DNA of 64,000 nucleotides from Siphonodentalium dalli (Eukaryota > Mollusca > Scaphopoda > Gadilida > Siphonodentaliidae). The notes under the pieces are model-generated. The model searched no databases, was not told where the DNA came from, and worked only from the letters and a program-made list of their open reading frames with translations. Where the stretch lies: NCBI GenBank assembly GCA_032622095.1, contig CP136064.1, positions 138,463,954 through 138,527,953 of the forward strand. The letters run 5' to 3'. Numbering within the stretch: position 1 is the first letter of the stretch; each line of letters begins with the position of its first letter. Positions 22,110-33,270 of the stretch are shown piece after piece. The position numbers and the translations under genes were made by a program.

Positions 22110-23408
22110 CTATCCAAAAGATTTGGCATGAGACCGGGATTTAATCAGTTCTTTTTGGTCATTTTCTCCCTTTTTTAGGAAGATGCGACCATCCTTGGTC
22201 CAATAAGAACTGATTTTCTTGTTTCTTCTCATGTCAGACAGTTCCTTAATTATCTTCTGCCTGGTTTCGGTCAGGTCTTCTGTAATGATCACATGAGATT
22301 TGCCCTTCAATAGTAATTTTTTCCTGAAAATTTGGTCCTTGGTATCATACCGGACAAAATGGCAGATCATCTGGCAGGATTTTCCTGTCCCTACAGTCTT
22401 TATGGTTCCAATGGGATGAGCTCGTACCACCTCCAGGCTGTCGAATGTTACATTAAGAAAATCCTTACACAGCTTCTTCAGGATACTAATGCAATCAATA
22501 TCCCAAGTACTGGTTATATTGCTGGGGATTGGGACATTGTGGAACCGCAAGGAATTTGTCCGCCCATGCTGTTCTCTTGACTCCACTTCTGTGTTGACAT
22601 ACTGTTTCAGTGTGTCAAATTTGTCTTCCATGATTTGGAGAATATTGTCTGGAATATTGCACTTATGTGAATTTTCATTTAACTCTTGATTACATTGTTC
22701 CATCTTTAATTTTAGATTATCATTTTCATTTTTAACAGCTGAGAGTTCACTCTTCAGAGATTTAATTTCATTCTTTAGTTCACTTACATCTGATTTAACA
22801 GTTGCCACTTCTTGTTTAGTTTCAGCTATTGTTACCATCACAGTTTCTTCAATTTTACAGTTTAGAGCTGTGAACATAGATGTCATTTGTTTTTTTATAT
22901 CTTCAAATTCTTCTTTCATACTCATCTTTATTTGTTCTTTGATTGATGTGTTGATATGTTCTTCCATGGTATCATCAAGGTTGGGTTTCCGTCTGCTGAA
23001 GCAGTCTTGGAGGTCAGATACAGGCTTTCTCTTATTGACTGTCCTTCGAGCTGGCACATTTAATTTACTCTTCACATGAGATACATTAGGTGATGCTGAT
23101 TGTGTTTCATTTGGAGTGAGAGTAAATACTGGCTCATAATCTTGGCTATCAGATACAACAGAATCTATAACTTCCATGATTGTGTCTCGATGGTTAGATG
23201 AAGTTGTGGATTGATTTGATTCAGTTGCATGAACTTTGTCAGATGCATCAGGAAAAAGTAAACTAAGTTGTATATCTCCTATAGCTGGGATATTACTGTC
23301 AGATATAAGTTCATCTTGTGTTTTTGAATGTGAAGACGATGCACTTTGTATATCAACAACAGTTGCTGAGGTACCGTTTTCACCTGTTGTGGAATCTGAG
23401 TCCGCCAT
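22110..23408 (-). CDS. L1 ORF1p-like RNA-binding protein
   Basis: An intact 432-codon frame. Residues 1-145 are Ser/Thr-rich and low complexity with a basic patch (ARRTVNKRKP, about 120-129). Residues ~150-245 form a heptad-rich coiled coil (SELKNEIKSLKSELSAVKNE). Residues ~280-370 look like the ORF1p RRM (HGRTNSLRFHNVPI, LEVVRAHPIG, MICHFVRYDTKDQIFRKK). Residues ~370-432 match the C-terminal RNA-binding domain (ITEDLTETRQKI, YWTKDGRIFLKK). L1-type ORF1 proteins form trimers through the coiled coil and coat LINE RNA. The Met start is the first in frame, just inside a CAAGATGGCGG-containing 5' region. No endonuclease/RT ORF follows. It could be a half-LINE (ORF1-only) element or a domesticated gene. 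Confidence 0.8.
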   Translation of the reverse strand: MADSDSTTGENGTSATVVDIQSASSSHSKTQDELISDSNIPAIGDIQLSLLFPDASDKVHATESNQSTTSSNHRDTIMEVIDSVVSDSQDYEPVFTLTPNETQSASPNVSHVKSKLNVPARRTVNKRKPVSDLQDCFSRRKPNLDDTMEEHINTSIKEQIKMSMKEEFEDIKKQMTSMFTALNCKIEETVMVTIAETKQEVATVKSDVSELKNEIKSLKSELSAVKNENDNLKLKMEQCNQELNENSHKCNIPDNILQIMEDKFDTLKQYVNTEVESREQHGRTNSLRFHNVPIPSNITSTWDIDCISILKKLCKDFLNVTFDSLEVVRAHPIGTIKTVGTGKSCQMICHFVRYDTKDQIFRKKLLLKGKSHVIITEDLTETRQKIIKELSDMRRNKKISSYWTKDGRIFLKKGENDQKELIKSRSHAKSFG

Positions 23409-23649
23409 TTTGAATGTAGGCTCGATTTCAGAAATAACAAATTATTTCGGGTTGGTTTGAAAAGCTTCTAATTTCACCGAAAGTTCAGAATTTAAATGTA
23501 TGATTATTTACGTCGTAATCTATACTGCATTTGCCATATCTGTTAGACGAATCTTTGTCCTCAAAACCACTCAAATTTACCCATTTGCTAGAAGAACCTC
23601 CGAGCGAAAAATTTACGTCTAACCTCTATCCGCCATCTTGCATGACATC
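23409..23649 (-). other. Probable 5' leader of the ORF1p-like gene
   Basis: Sequence immediately upstream of the ORF1p-like start. On the minus strand it includes ATGCAAGATGGCGGATAGAG (about 23,625-23,645), a GC-richer patch resembling LINE 5' UTR starts. The boundary is uncertain. Confidence 0.35.
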
Positions 23650-24920
23650 TTGCATGATAAAGCCTTATACTGGGGTGGGTCCAAGTCATATACATATAGA
23701 TGGCCAGTGATCATGTCTGGATAATAATAATAAATATATGGACCTCCGTCATGTATAAAAGGCGTTGGTCCCTTATCTATATGTATATGGATACGTCCAA
23801 GGTTCAAAGTATACGTTCAAGTTCTGCATATAACGACGTGAGTCCATGTAGGTATTTTGGTCCATGACTTACACCTGCAGGTGCCTGGTTCCATACATCT
23901 ACTGTATAGATGGTATACCTGAATATATGTGTGTCTGTTACATAACTACTGTGTACATGCACTATATATAGGGCACTGAGCCAATTATATACTATTTTAG
24001 TTGGTTCCTTGGTATCTATTTAGGGACATGAGCCCGTATCATACCTATACATATATTGGCAACTGAATTCGCTACATATTCGCCTGGGTATTTGTACTAC
24101 ATAAATATGCCATAGCTAGGTGCTGGGTGCTGGGTGTGTCTATTCCAACATATTAGATTACATTCAATTTACCAACAGCCATTTTTGTATATATTGATGG
24201 TCTTTTTCATTCCACAAAGGCATCGTCAGCATACGTTTTTGGGGTCAATGGTGTAGTTATATCACGTATAAGGAGCTGGAACCATGCCCTACATATAGAC
24301 ACCTGCTAATGCCTGAGTACAATATTATGCCATACCTATATTGACCTGTGTCCATGGCATGTATGGCGCTCGGTCCATGGCCAACCTATACAGCATAGTG
24401 GCATTGGTGCGTGAAATATTTATCTATGTATATGTGGATATGTGGCATAACTGCCCCATGTGTTCCTACCCTATATATGGGAATCATATGAATCCATGAT
24501 ATACTGCTGACTGGGTACATGGTCTGCATATAATCATCTGGACCCATGGCCTACATGTGGGCATCTGGGTATTTACACATTGCAACAGCACATGGTCATT
24601 GCGCGCCATGCAGCTTAGATCTCATATAGCTTGTATAAGGGGCTGTGTCCATGCCCATCTACAGATGCCTTATCATGCATAGCTATATTAACATGGGTCC
24701 ACGCATGTCCAATATAGATATATGGATATGATATTATATGGCTTATATGTAGCGGCCTGGTTCATAACCTATATATATGGGCATTGTTCTTTTGAGTTTT
24801 GACTACACATATAGCTAGGTACTTGCCTAAATATTGTGGGCTGGGTCCATGGCAAAATACTAAGGCCGTAAGTGGTCCATGCTCGTCATAAATATAAACA
24901 TTTATATGTGTGTGTCCATA
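23650..24920. repeat. Degenerate 'ggtccatg..ctacatata' repeat field
   Basis: Loose repeats, roughly every 50-60 bases, of words such as TGGGTCCATGGC, CTACATATAGGCAT and ATATATGG. They are too diverged for a clear unit. The same word family occurs at 14,820-15,240. Reading frames across it are not supportable. Confidence 0.55.
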
Positions 24921-25089
24921 GCTTATTTTACTATTGTGACATGTGGTTATAGATATCGCACTCTTGAATACCACCAATGATATATAATACAGGTATATGA
25001 TAAGAGTTACGTTAGTTAAATTTACAAACTTTTCTGACTCATATTGTACTTTTTCAATGGTGGGTGCTTCATTTACATGCAACCGTTAC

Positions 25090-25530
25090 TACCAACACAA
25101 GTCTTAAGAACTAAGTTGTTCTATGTATTCTAATCAGGCTTACAATAACAACAATTATTATGGATTCTAAATCATTCTTTCACAATATAAATGCTATGTG
25201 AGACAGTTTAATTGGTTGAAATTGTCATAATATCAGCCATATGTGAATTTCTTATATTTTGGGTAGTTGCCTATCAACCGTTGTACCAATATTAAAACTA
25301 AACTTGTGCCATATATTGTTTAGGCTCACAGTTACAACAACTATTTGAATTATATTCACCTTAAAATTCTACATGAGTTAGTTTAGTTGGTTAAAAATGT
25401 CATAATATCAGCTAACATGTGTAATTCTTTGAGTTTGGAGTAATGTCCCTGGCAACCATTACCACCCCTGTAAGTCAGAAATATGGTAACACTAACAACA
25501 ACTATTATAATGGTTTTCACCATACAACCC
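25090..25530 (+). repeat. About 180-bp tandem repeat, copy 2
   Basis: Two to three units in plus orientation contain GGGTAGTTGCCTATCAACCG, ATGTCCCTGGCAACCATTACC, AACAACTATTATAATGGTTT and AGTTTAGTTGGTTAAAA, the array also seen at 13,640-14,500 (reverse) and 39,840-40,740. It ends in CCCATATAAAAA, where the GGTA-rich segment begins. Confidence 0.7.
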
Positions 25531-25539
25531 ATATAAAAA

Positions 25540-25860
25540 TTTACCATGGTAAATCTTGGTGTTTACCTAGGTATACCCCGGTACATATAGGTTTTACCCT
25601 GGTTCCACCCAGGTCCCACCCAGGTTACACCCAGGTAAATCAGGGATTTATATAGATTTACCCTGGTGTTTTCTATATATGTTAGGTATAAACCCCAGTT
25701 TACCCGGGTTTTTACGGATATAATTTAGAAAGACGCTGTCACACCCGGGTATGTAGACCCAGGTTATCCGGAGTATTTACACCCAGGTATTTACACCAGG
25801 GTTTCGCCCAGGTATTTACTACAGTGTTCACCCGGATATACATGTATACACAGGTCTGTG
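25540..25860. repeat. ACCCAGGT-rich simple repeat
   Basis: Imperfect short repeats of ACCCAGGT, TACACCCAGGTA and TTTACCCGGGTTT. The same sequence type makes up 38,990-39,780. The left boundary carries CCCATATAAAAATTTACC, and the inverted counterpart GGTACATTTTTATATGGG ends the other copy at about 39,800. Confidence 0.65.
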
Positions 25861-25894
25861 GTATTTTATTAAACTGTATAATCTGTATTGAAGT

Positions 25895-28315
25895 CACCTT
25901 ATTAACCCTTTCTATATTACAGCATCATTGGCGTGTAGTTACCTTATTAACCATTCTATATTAAATCATTAATTGACAGGTACCTTATTAACCCTTTCTA
26001 TACTATTAAAGTAACATTGGTGAGTAGTTACATTATTAACCCTTTCTATATTAAAGCACCATTGATGTGAAGTTACCTTATTAACCTTTTCTTTATTAAA
26101 CCATCATTGACGTTTAGTTACCTTATTAACCCTTTCTATATTAAAATATCATTGATGTGTAGTTACAATGTTAACCCTTTCTATATTATAGCATCATTGA
26201 CGGGTAGTTGCCTTATTAACTATGTATATACCAAAGTATCATTATCGTATATAGTTACCTTATTAACCCTTTCTATACTAAGTACCGTTGGCGTGTAGTT
26301 ACCTTATTAACCCTTTCTATATTAAAGCATTAATTGACAGGTAGTTCCCTTATTAACCCTTTCTATACTAAATATTATTGGTGAGTAGTTGCATTATTAA
26401 CCCTTTATATATTAAAACGCCATTGACTGGTAGTTACCTTATTAACCATTTTTGTATTAAAGCATCATTGACGTGTAGTTACCTTATTATAACCCTTTCT
26501 ATATTAAAGCATCATTGACGTGTAGTTACCATATTAACCAATTTTATATTAAAGCATTATTGCCGGATAGTTACATTATTAACCCGTTCTATACAAAGTA
26601 TCATTGGTGAGTAGTTACCATATTAACCCTTTCTATATTAAAGCTTCATTGACGTGAAGTTACCTTATTAACCCGTTCTGTATTAAAGCATCATTGATGT
26701 GTAGTTACCTTATTAACCCTTTCTATATTAAAATATCATTGACGTGTAGTTACCATGTCAACTCTTTCCATATTAAAGCACCATTGACGGGTAGTTGCAT
26801 GCCTTGTTAACCCTGTATATACTAAAGTACCATTGCCGTGTAGTTACCTTATTAACCCTTTCTATACTAAGTAGCATTGACATGTAGTTACCTTATTAAC
26901 CCTTTCTATATTAAAGCATTAATTGACAGGTAGTTACCTTTATTAACCCTTTCTATACTAAGTATCATTGGTCAGTAATTGCATTATTAACCTTTTCTAT
27001 ATTAAAGCGCCATTGGCGGGTAGTTACGTTATTAACCATTTATGTATTAAAGCATCATTGACGTGTAGTTACCTTATTATAACCCTTTCTATATTAAAGC
27101 ATCATTATTGCCGGGTAGTTATCTTATTAACCCGTTCTATACTAAGTATCATTGGTGAGTAGTTACATTATTAACCCTTTCTATATTAAAGCATCATTGA
27201 CGTGAAGTTACCTTATTAACCATTTCTGTATTAAAGCAGCATTGACATGTAGTTACCTTATTAGCCCTTTCTTTATTAAAATATCATTGACGTGTAGTTA
27301 CCATGTTAACCCTTTCTATATTAAAGCATCGTTGACGGGTAGTTGCCTAATTAACCCTCTATATACTAAAGTATCATTGTCGTGTAGTTACCTTACTAAC
27401 CCTTTCTATACTAAGTATCATTGGCGTGTAGTTACCTTATTAACCCTTTCTATATTATAAAGCATTAATTGACAGGTAGTTACATTAAACAACCCTTTAT
27501 ATACTAAGTATCATTAGTGAGTAGTTACATTATAAACCATTTCTATATTAAAGCGCCATTGACGGGTAATTACCGTATTAACCATTTTTGTATCAAAGCA
27601 TCATTGACGTGCAGTTACCATATTGTAACACTTTCTATATTAAAGCATCATTGACTGATAGTTACCATATTAACCCTTTCTATATTAAAGCACCATTGGC
27701 GTGTAATTACCTTATTAACCCTTTCTACATTGAAGCAATAATTGACAGGTAGTTACCTTATTAACCTTTTTTATAATGAGTATCATCGGTGATTAGTTAC
27801 ATTATTAACCCTTTCTACAATAAAGCATCATTGACATGTAGTTATCATATTAGCCAGTTCTATATTAAAGCATCATGGACGGTAGTTACCATATTAACCC
27901 TTTCTATATTAAAGCACCATTGGCGTGTAATTACCATATTAACCCTTTCTACATTAAAACATCATTGACGTGTAGTTACCCTATTAGCCCTTTCTATATT
28001 AAAGCATCATTGACGTGTAGAACTTTATCTTATTAACCCTTTCTTTATTAAAGCATCATTGACATGTAGTTACCTTAGTAACCATTTCTATACTAAAGCA
28101 TTATTGACGGGTAGTTACCTTATTAACCCTTTCTATGTTAAAGCATCATTGACAAAATTATTAACCTTTCTATACTAAGTATCATTGCCGTGTAGTTAGT
28201 TACCTTATTAAACCTTTCTATATTAAGACGTCGATCATTGACGGGTAGTTGTTACTTTATTAATAATTTATGTATTCAAGCAGCATTGACGAGTAGTTAC
28301 CTTATTACTTGAAGT
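25895..28315. repeat. 45-bp satellite array
   Basis: About 53 units of 45 bases: TTACCTTATTAACCCTTTCT, ATATTAAAGCATCATTGACG, then TGTAG. Variants (ACTAAGTATCATTGG; GCGCCATTGACGGG; GCATTAATTGACAGG) recur in the same order at intervals of roughly 590 bases, indicating a higher-order repeat. Because 45 is divisible by three, a periodic 15-residue frame appears; it is an artefact of period, not a protein. Confidence 0.9.
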
Positions 28316-29254
28316 TTATTATGACAGTATGACAATACACTACCCCGGACAAATGAAGCAATATCATACTTTATCTAACAGCCTAGCTATAATTAGTGAA
28401 CATTAAACTGACAAACAGACAATTTTCAGGGCCATTATTTAATATTAAAGGGATACAAAATAAAGATATTTCTAATTTAATATCAATAAGAATTATTCTC
28501 TAAGTGATACTTATTATTTCAAATAAATGATTGCGTATACTATAGTAGACCATATACCAACAGGAAAATATTAGTATGTGTTTCAAAATTCGTTTCGTTT
28601 CGTTTCTGCAGCCAAATTACAATCTTAACTTTTAGTTACCGTTCTTCAAAATGAAGCGCGGAGAATTGCTTGTGGTGTTTTGAGTTAATTTTGTCGCGAA
28701 TCAACGCGGATTGACAGAAGGAAATGGTGTATTGGCTACAAACGGATAAACTGTGGACTTGTATATAAGATTCGCCGTTTTTCCGCATGAATGTGCGCAA
28801 ATATCGAAAAAGACTGAATTTCATGTGACAAAAAATGTTTAAATTCCCGGAACAGTAAGAATTAAGCTACGATAACGAAACGGATCAACTATAGTACTGA
28901 ACAGTACCCCAGCTACATGGCCATCTGCCCATAACCAGAATATTGTCTCGCTACGACAATACGCAAAATTGAATTTGTGGTACCGGTACAAGCATGGTGT
29001 AGTCATTGTAGGTCCAGTGGCCTGCTCATGCACCTGTCCAGAAGAAGAATTGAGAAGTTTGATCCACGATTATGTGACGATAGTAAGGGGTCTGTACATG
29101 TAGTAAGTACTGATAGTGATAAGCCTGCTGTACAATAATACTACTTTTGCTGTGTTACTGGTCTTAACTGAGTACTGTGTCAATGTGACATTGTTAATTC
29201 AGTTCCACTCTAATGTACATTAACTGGCAATGATGCATCACTATTAAAGGCACC
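28316..29254. other. Intergenic sequence
   Basis: AT-rich and non-coding. Two short minus frames (28,636-29,033) have no recognisable content. TTTCGTTTCGTTTC at about 28,593 is a minor simple repeat. Confidence 0.4.
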
Positions 29255-29460
29255 GGTAATCCCTATATACCAGGAGGACGCGGCGTAGAAACTTGGTACA
29301 ACAGTTGTTACACGACAAAGAAAATGATCAACAAGTGAGCGTCATCATCAAAATTGCAAATTAAAACACGGCAATGGTAAATTGGTAATCCCTACATACC
29401 AGGAGGACAAGGCATTGAAACTTGGGACAACAGTTGTTACACGGCAAAGAAAATTAAAAC
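29255..29460. repeat. Two-copy direct repeat, about 129 bp
   Basis: GGTAATCCCTATATACCAGG, AAACTTGGTACAACAGTTGT and TACACGACAAAGAAAAT at 29,255 onward recur from 29,384 with small changes. The second copy is truncated. Confidence 0.65.
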
Positions 29461-29763
29461 ACACTGCAGATGAATGTTTATACATGTACTGTGCAGTCGA
29501 GATCACCTGGACTACAACTATTTAAGGATTATACTATTTGATGAGTAGATGCGTGACTGATAAAAGAATTAGAGACTCCATATTTACTCGGTACGGAAGA
29601 TAACAGTATACGATGCCATACAGTTGTTCCATAACACATCAACCTTGGGTGGATAACAGTAAAACTAATGAAAATGATGAAAGCCAGACTCAACATCAAG
29701 ACTACATGTGCACTGCATGCATAAGTGACGGTTCAATGATTTTGACTCCATCAGATGATATTT

Positions 29764-30156
29764 AAGCGGCACCAATTTTTAAGTCTGGTTTACGATAATG
29801 TGGGGAGAAAAAAATTAGATGCAGGAGGGAAAAAAATAAAAAATAAAAAAGATTGTCCCCCCAATTTATATCAAGTAAATCGTTAATCGTGGAATTTTAC
29901 ATAAATTTTACAAAAATTGTGAAAAAATGTTTTTGAATGAAATTCTGTTCAAACCAAACAAGACATATCTTGTCATGAAATACATAAAAATATGGATCTG
30001 TAAATGATCATAAGCAGAACCGGATGCGACAGCACATGAAAATCAGTATGCGTGTAAAATATTTTGGGACAAAAAAATTAAAAACAAAATTCATGAAATG
30101 GAAAAATAGTTGTAGGAGGTGTTCGTAAACCAGACTTAAAAATTGGTGTCGCCTTA
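29764..30156. mobile_element. MITE, AGGCGACACC family, copy 1
   Basis: A 393-base element with terminal inverted repeats of about 33 bases. The left carries CACCAATTTTTAAGTCTGG and TTTACGA; the right is the reverse complement ending TTGGTGTCGCCTTA. The interior carries GGATCTGTAAATGATCATAA and CAGAACCGGATG. A second copy with inverted interior lies at 37,117-37,454. Superfamily unassigned; the flanking TA/TAA may be the target. Confidence 0.8.
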
Positions 30157-30751
30157 CGCTCATGTTAACACAGGTTCACATATTCTCAAAATAATTGTCT
30201 CCCTCAACCATACTAGTATTAATATTTGATAGAAACTCAGTGAGAGAGACCATGTTGAAAATTACCATCAATGCAGTTCCAGTGTTGACCCAACGCGATC
30301 ATGTTACTTCAAACCAGTTGCAATGTTCCTTAGCGTGGTAATTCGTTAAAATAAATGTCAATGCAACTTACTCTCAGGCTCCAAATAAAAGTGCAGGCCC
30401 AAATAATAGTGCAGGGGGGGGGGGGAATTCCATTGAAAGTTAATAAAAGTACAGACCCAAATAATAATGCAGGGGGAACTCTGAGCAAAACATCAACTGT
30501 GGTTAACCAAATAATTTTTATAGCAGGTTCAAGTATACGAGTCAACATGTAGTACAGGTACATGTATGTATCATGTGGGTTTTTTTTGGTTTGCCACATA
30601 CTTGAATATGTACTCTTGAGTGCCTAATGTACGATTATTAAAATCGAGGTAAAATTCCCACCTGTACGATCGTTATTTGGTCCTGTACGTTTATTAAATT
30701 AACCAAAAGAAATAATTCACCAATCTTAAATTGTGTTATTCATATAAGAAA

Positions 30752-30893
30752 TGAACGGCGGTTTCAAAGCGGTCATGGTGTTTTGACCGCGAGAAAAAAT
30801 CAGCAAACTGCATGAACCCCAAAGGGGTTCATGCGGAGTTTGCTGATTTTTTTAACGCGGTCAAAACCCATGACCACGTTGAATCCGCCGTTT
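30752..30893. repeat. Foldback hairpin
   Basis: AACGGCGGTTTCAAAGCGGTC...GACCGC...AATCAGCAAACT...GCATGAACCCC pairs with GGGGTTCATGC...AGTTTGCTGATT...GCGGTCAAAACC...AATCCGCCGTT. Arms are about 65 bases with almost no loop (ACCCCAAAGGGGT centre). Confidence 0.8.
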
Positions 30894-31432
30894 ATTATTT
30901 ATATTTATATACTTAAATTCATTAAGAACTAGGATTGTATGTCTTTCCCACTATTTATTCATCTATTTAAACGAACGCATGGAGTTTAGTTCAGACAGTT
31001 CGAATCCTTGTTTTTTGGAAAACCAAACATTTTGAGAATCTGTTCACGGAGAACGGAAGAAACGCAATTTCACAGTAAAGTATACACATATGACAAAATG
31101 TCTTGTTTAGCTAGTAACTAATGTAGACGTGTTGATTTCAAGAATGATTAATATCTGAAACTAACAATTAAGTTTCGGCTGCGGATAAGAAATCGACAAC
31201 ACGCCGTTCTACCATAATGATATATTTGTGAGGTTCGGGGGAATATTTGTAGCGGCAAGGAAAATGATAAAACTCTATTGAGTAGCGCGTTTTTTTAAAC
31301 ATCAACGCTCAGTAACACCGAGCAACAACACTGATTGTAGACCGAAACAAATTTCTTGCCACATCCGGACCTACTAGATACTCAAGCAGTCGGTAATTTC
31401 CGACAATCCCCGGTGATTTCCGGGACCAATGT

Positions 31433-31493
31433 GTTCATAAACCTATGAACGACACTGGAAGTGACGTCACGTTACGTTCATAGGTTTATGAAC
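31433..31493. repeat. Short inverted repeat
   Basis: GTTCATAAACCTATGAAC and GTTCATAGGTTTATGAAC flank a 25-base centre containing GTGACGTCAC. Each arm is itself nearly palindromic. Confidence 0.6.
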
Positions 31494-31984
31494 GCATTGA
31501 ATAAGGGGTGTGTCTACCGTAACGATATGGGGCAATCGGAAGAGATATCAGCTAGGTGTATGTAAATATAGATAAATGAACTCTGATCGTTGACAGTGAT
31601 CAGCACACTGTAGATTCACAGAAACTATTTCTGTCACATGGCATCAGTAAACCAGTCAGATGGTGCGTTTTGTTGGGATGTATGGTACTAATATTTCCAG
31701 TCTGTACGTTTATTCCGCCCTGTACTATTATTCAGTTATGCGACATTATCCATCCTGTACTATTATTCCACCCTGTACTTTTATAGGCACTCAAGAGTAC
31801 ATGCGAAAGTAAAGCCCATCATTTTTACATCCGAATCATATAGAAATCTTGAATTTGTGCTGATTTAAATGTTCATAGCTTCAAAATATTAATAAACGTG
31901 CAGACCCAAATAAGCACTGCGCAAGGGGGGATTTCCCATGAAAAATAATAAACGTGCATGCATGTTTATTTGGAGCCCAAGAGT

Positions 31985-33063
31985 AAAGAGGTGGAGGTGA
32001 ATGTTACATGTAAGTTGTTATTAACGAAATGGAACGATGCCTTTAATAGGTTCCACCAGCAATAAGTCGCGACTTCTTTATATTGGCCTGACAGATTGGT
32101 TTTTGTTGGCGTCATGCCTGTTGACCATTGTGATGGCCACATATATTGTCATATAACAGCGATTTACGATCTGTCTTGTTGGCTCATAATATAAATTAAG
32201 AAATTGGCCTTGTGTTCGTTCCTTGCGTAAAAAAATATTTTTTAGTACAAACGTCCTCATTGATTGTGTCCCTCGACTCCTCATGTTGTTGGTCAAGTAA
32301 CTTACATGTATGTACATGTACAGAGCACTCACAAATTTCTTAGAAAAGCGACCACATGTTCGAATCTGCTTTGCGATTTTGGAGCAACGCATTTGTCAAT
32401 GCGTTCATATTTTAACACATCTACCTTGATTTATTCACAAACAAATGTCTTGATGCAGGCCTTAAAATCCATCAGATTTTTTGCAATAATCAAAATGTTA
32501 GTGTTTTACTTTCTACAGGGAATCAAGATTCTCAGATTCTGATTATAAAACAATTAATGTCAACAGTGTTTATTTATGTTTATTCCGTTTTGAATGGAAA
32601 ACTACATCATGATTGTCCGATTCCGAACATACATGTACACCAGGAGTGGGAAAATAACACAGAATTATTCAGATGTGAATTTAAATTAAACAAAATTAAA
32701 ACTAAAATTGCAAAATACACTATACACTATCGTATCGTTATTTGGGTGTTCATACTAGTATACTTTTTCGGCGCAATGATCGGTAATTTCAATGCGACTG
32801 AGATTATTCCCAATGCAGTGCATTTAATTTAAATGCTGTCGTTAAGGCATTTACAAAGTGGCGTGACACTATGCACCCTCAATGCATTTTAAATGCAACA
32901 ACCGCATTTCATTGATCCACGTTGTAAAGGACATTTATTTTTAGAATATGTGTATATAACCACAAGAATAAAGAACAAATCAACTGTTTTATTACTTTGT
33001 AAACCTCTGATGTTTCCCATACAGTATACATTTGTATATTATAAACCATGTTTCAGTAATTCT
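31985..33063. other. Intergenic sequence
   Basis: Frames of up to 104 codons occur on both strands between 32,078 and 33,075 and overlap one another. None carries a recognisable domain and their composition is AT-driven, so I call no gene. Confidence 0.4.
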
Positions 33064-33270
33064 AGAGCTAATTAATCGACTCCTAACTCCTTAACTACAG
33101 CAGAATTATGGGTAACTTTTCAGGATTTAGTCCGAAATATGGCTTGTTGCCATTCATCGGAAAGCTCTCACCGAGAGCTTTCCGATGAATGGCATCAACC
33201 CATATTTCCGACAAAATGCTGAAAAGTTACCCATAATTCTGCTGTAGTTAAGGAGTCGATTAATTAGAGC
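33064..33270. repeat. Foldback MITE, complete copy
   Basis: Nearly perfect palindrome of about 207 bases. GCTAATTAATCGACTCC, CAGCAGAATTATGGGTAAC, GCCATTCATCGGAAAGCTCT are each mirrored in order on the right. The loop is only a few bases. A deleted second copy lies at 34,783-34,930. Confidence 0.85.

Larger units (their letters stand above)
30609..31802. mobile_element. Inner TIR element (ACTCTTGAGTGCC family)
   Basis: Ends ATGTACTCTTGAGTGCCTA (left) and TAGGCACTCAAGAGTACAT (right). Subterminal words CCTGTACGTTTATT, CCTGTACTATTATT and CCTGTACTTTTAT recur near both ends. Its ends resemble those of the enclosing element (ACTCTTG-G-CTCC), so related elements appear nested. Non-coding. Confidence 0.65.
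30370..31984. mobile_element. Outer TIR element (ACTCTTGGGCTCC family)
   Basis: The left terminus ACTCTCAGGCTCCAAATAAA is matched by the right terminus TTTATTTGGAGCCCAAGAGT. Inside each end lie AAAGTGCAGGCCCAAATAA- and GTGCAGACCCAAATAA-type repeats and a G-run. The middle is occupied by the nested element 30,609-31,802. No transposase is seen. Confidence 0.65.

Noticed and set aside
26107-27460. Frames with a 15-residue periodic peptide
   Set aside because: The 45-bp satellite period is divisible by three, which makes periodic frames inevitable.
32078-33075. Cluster of 60-104-codon frames on both strands
   Set aside because: They overlap each other, are AT-driven and contain no domain.
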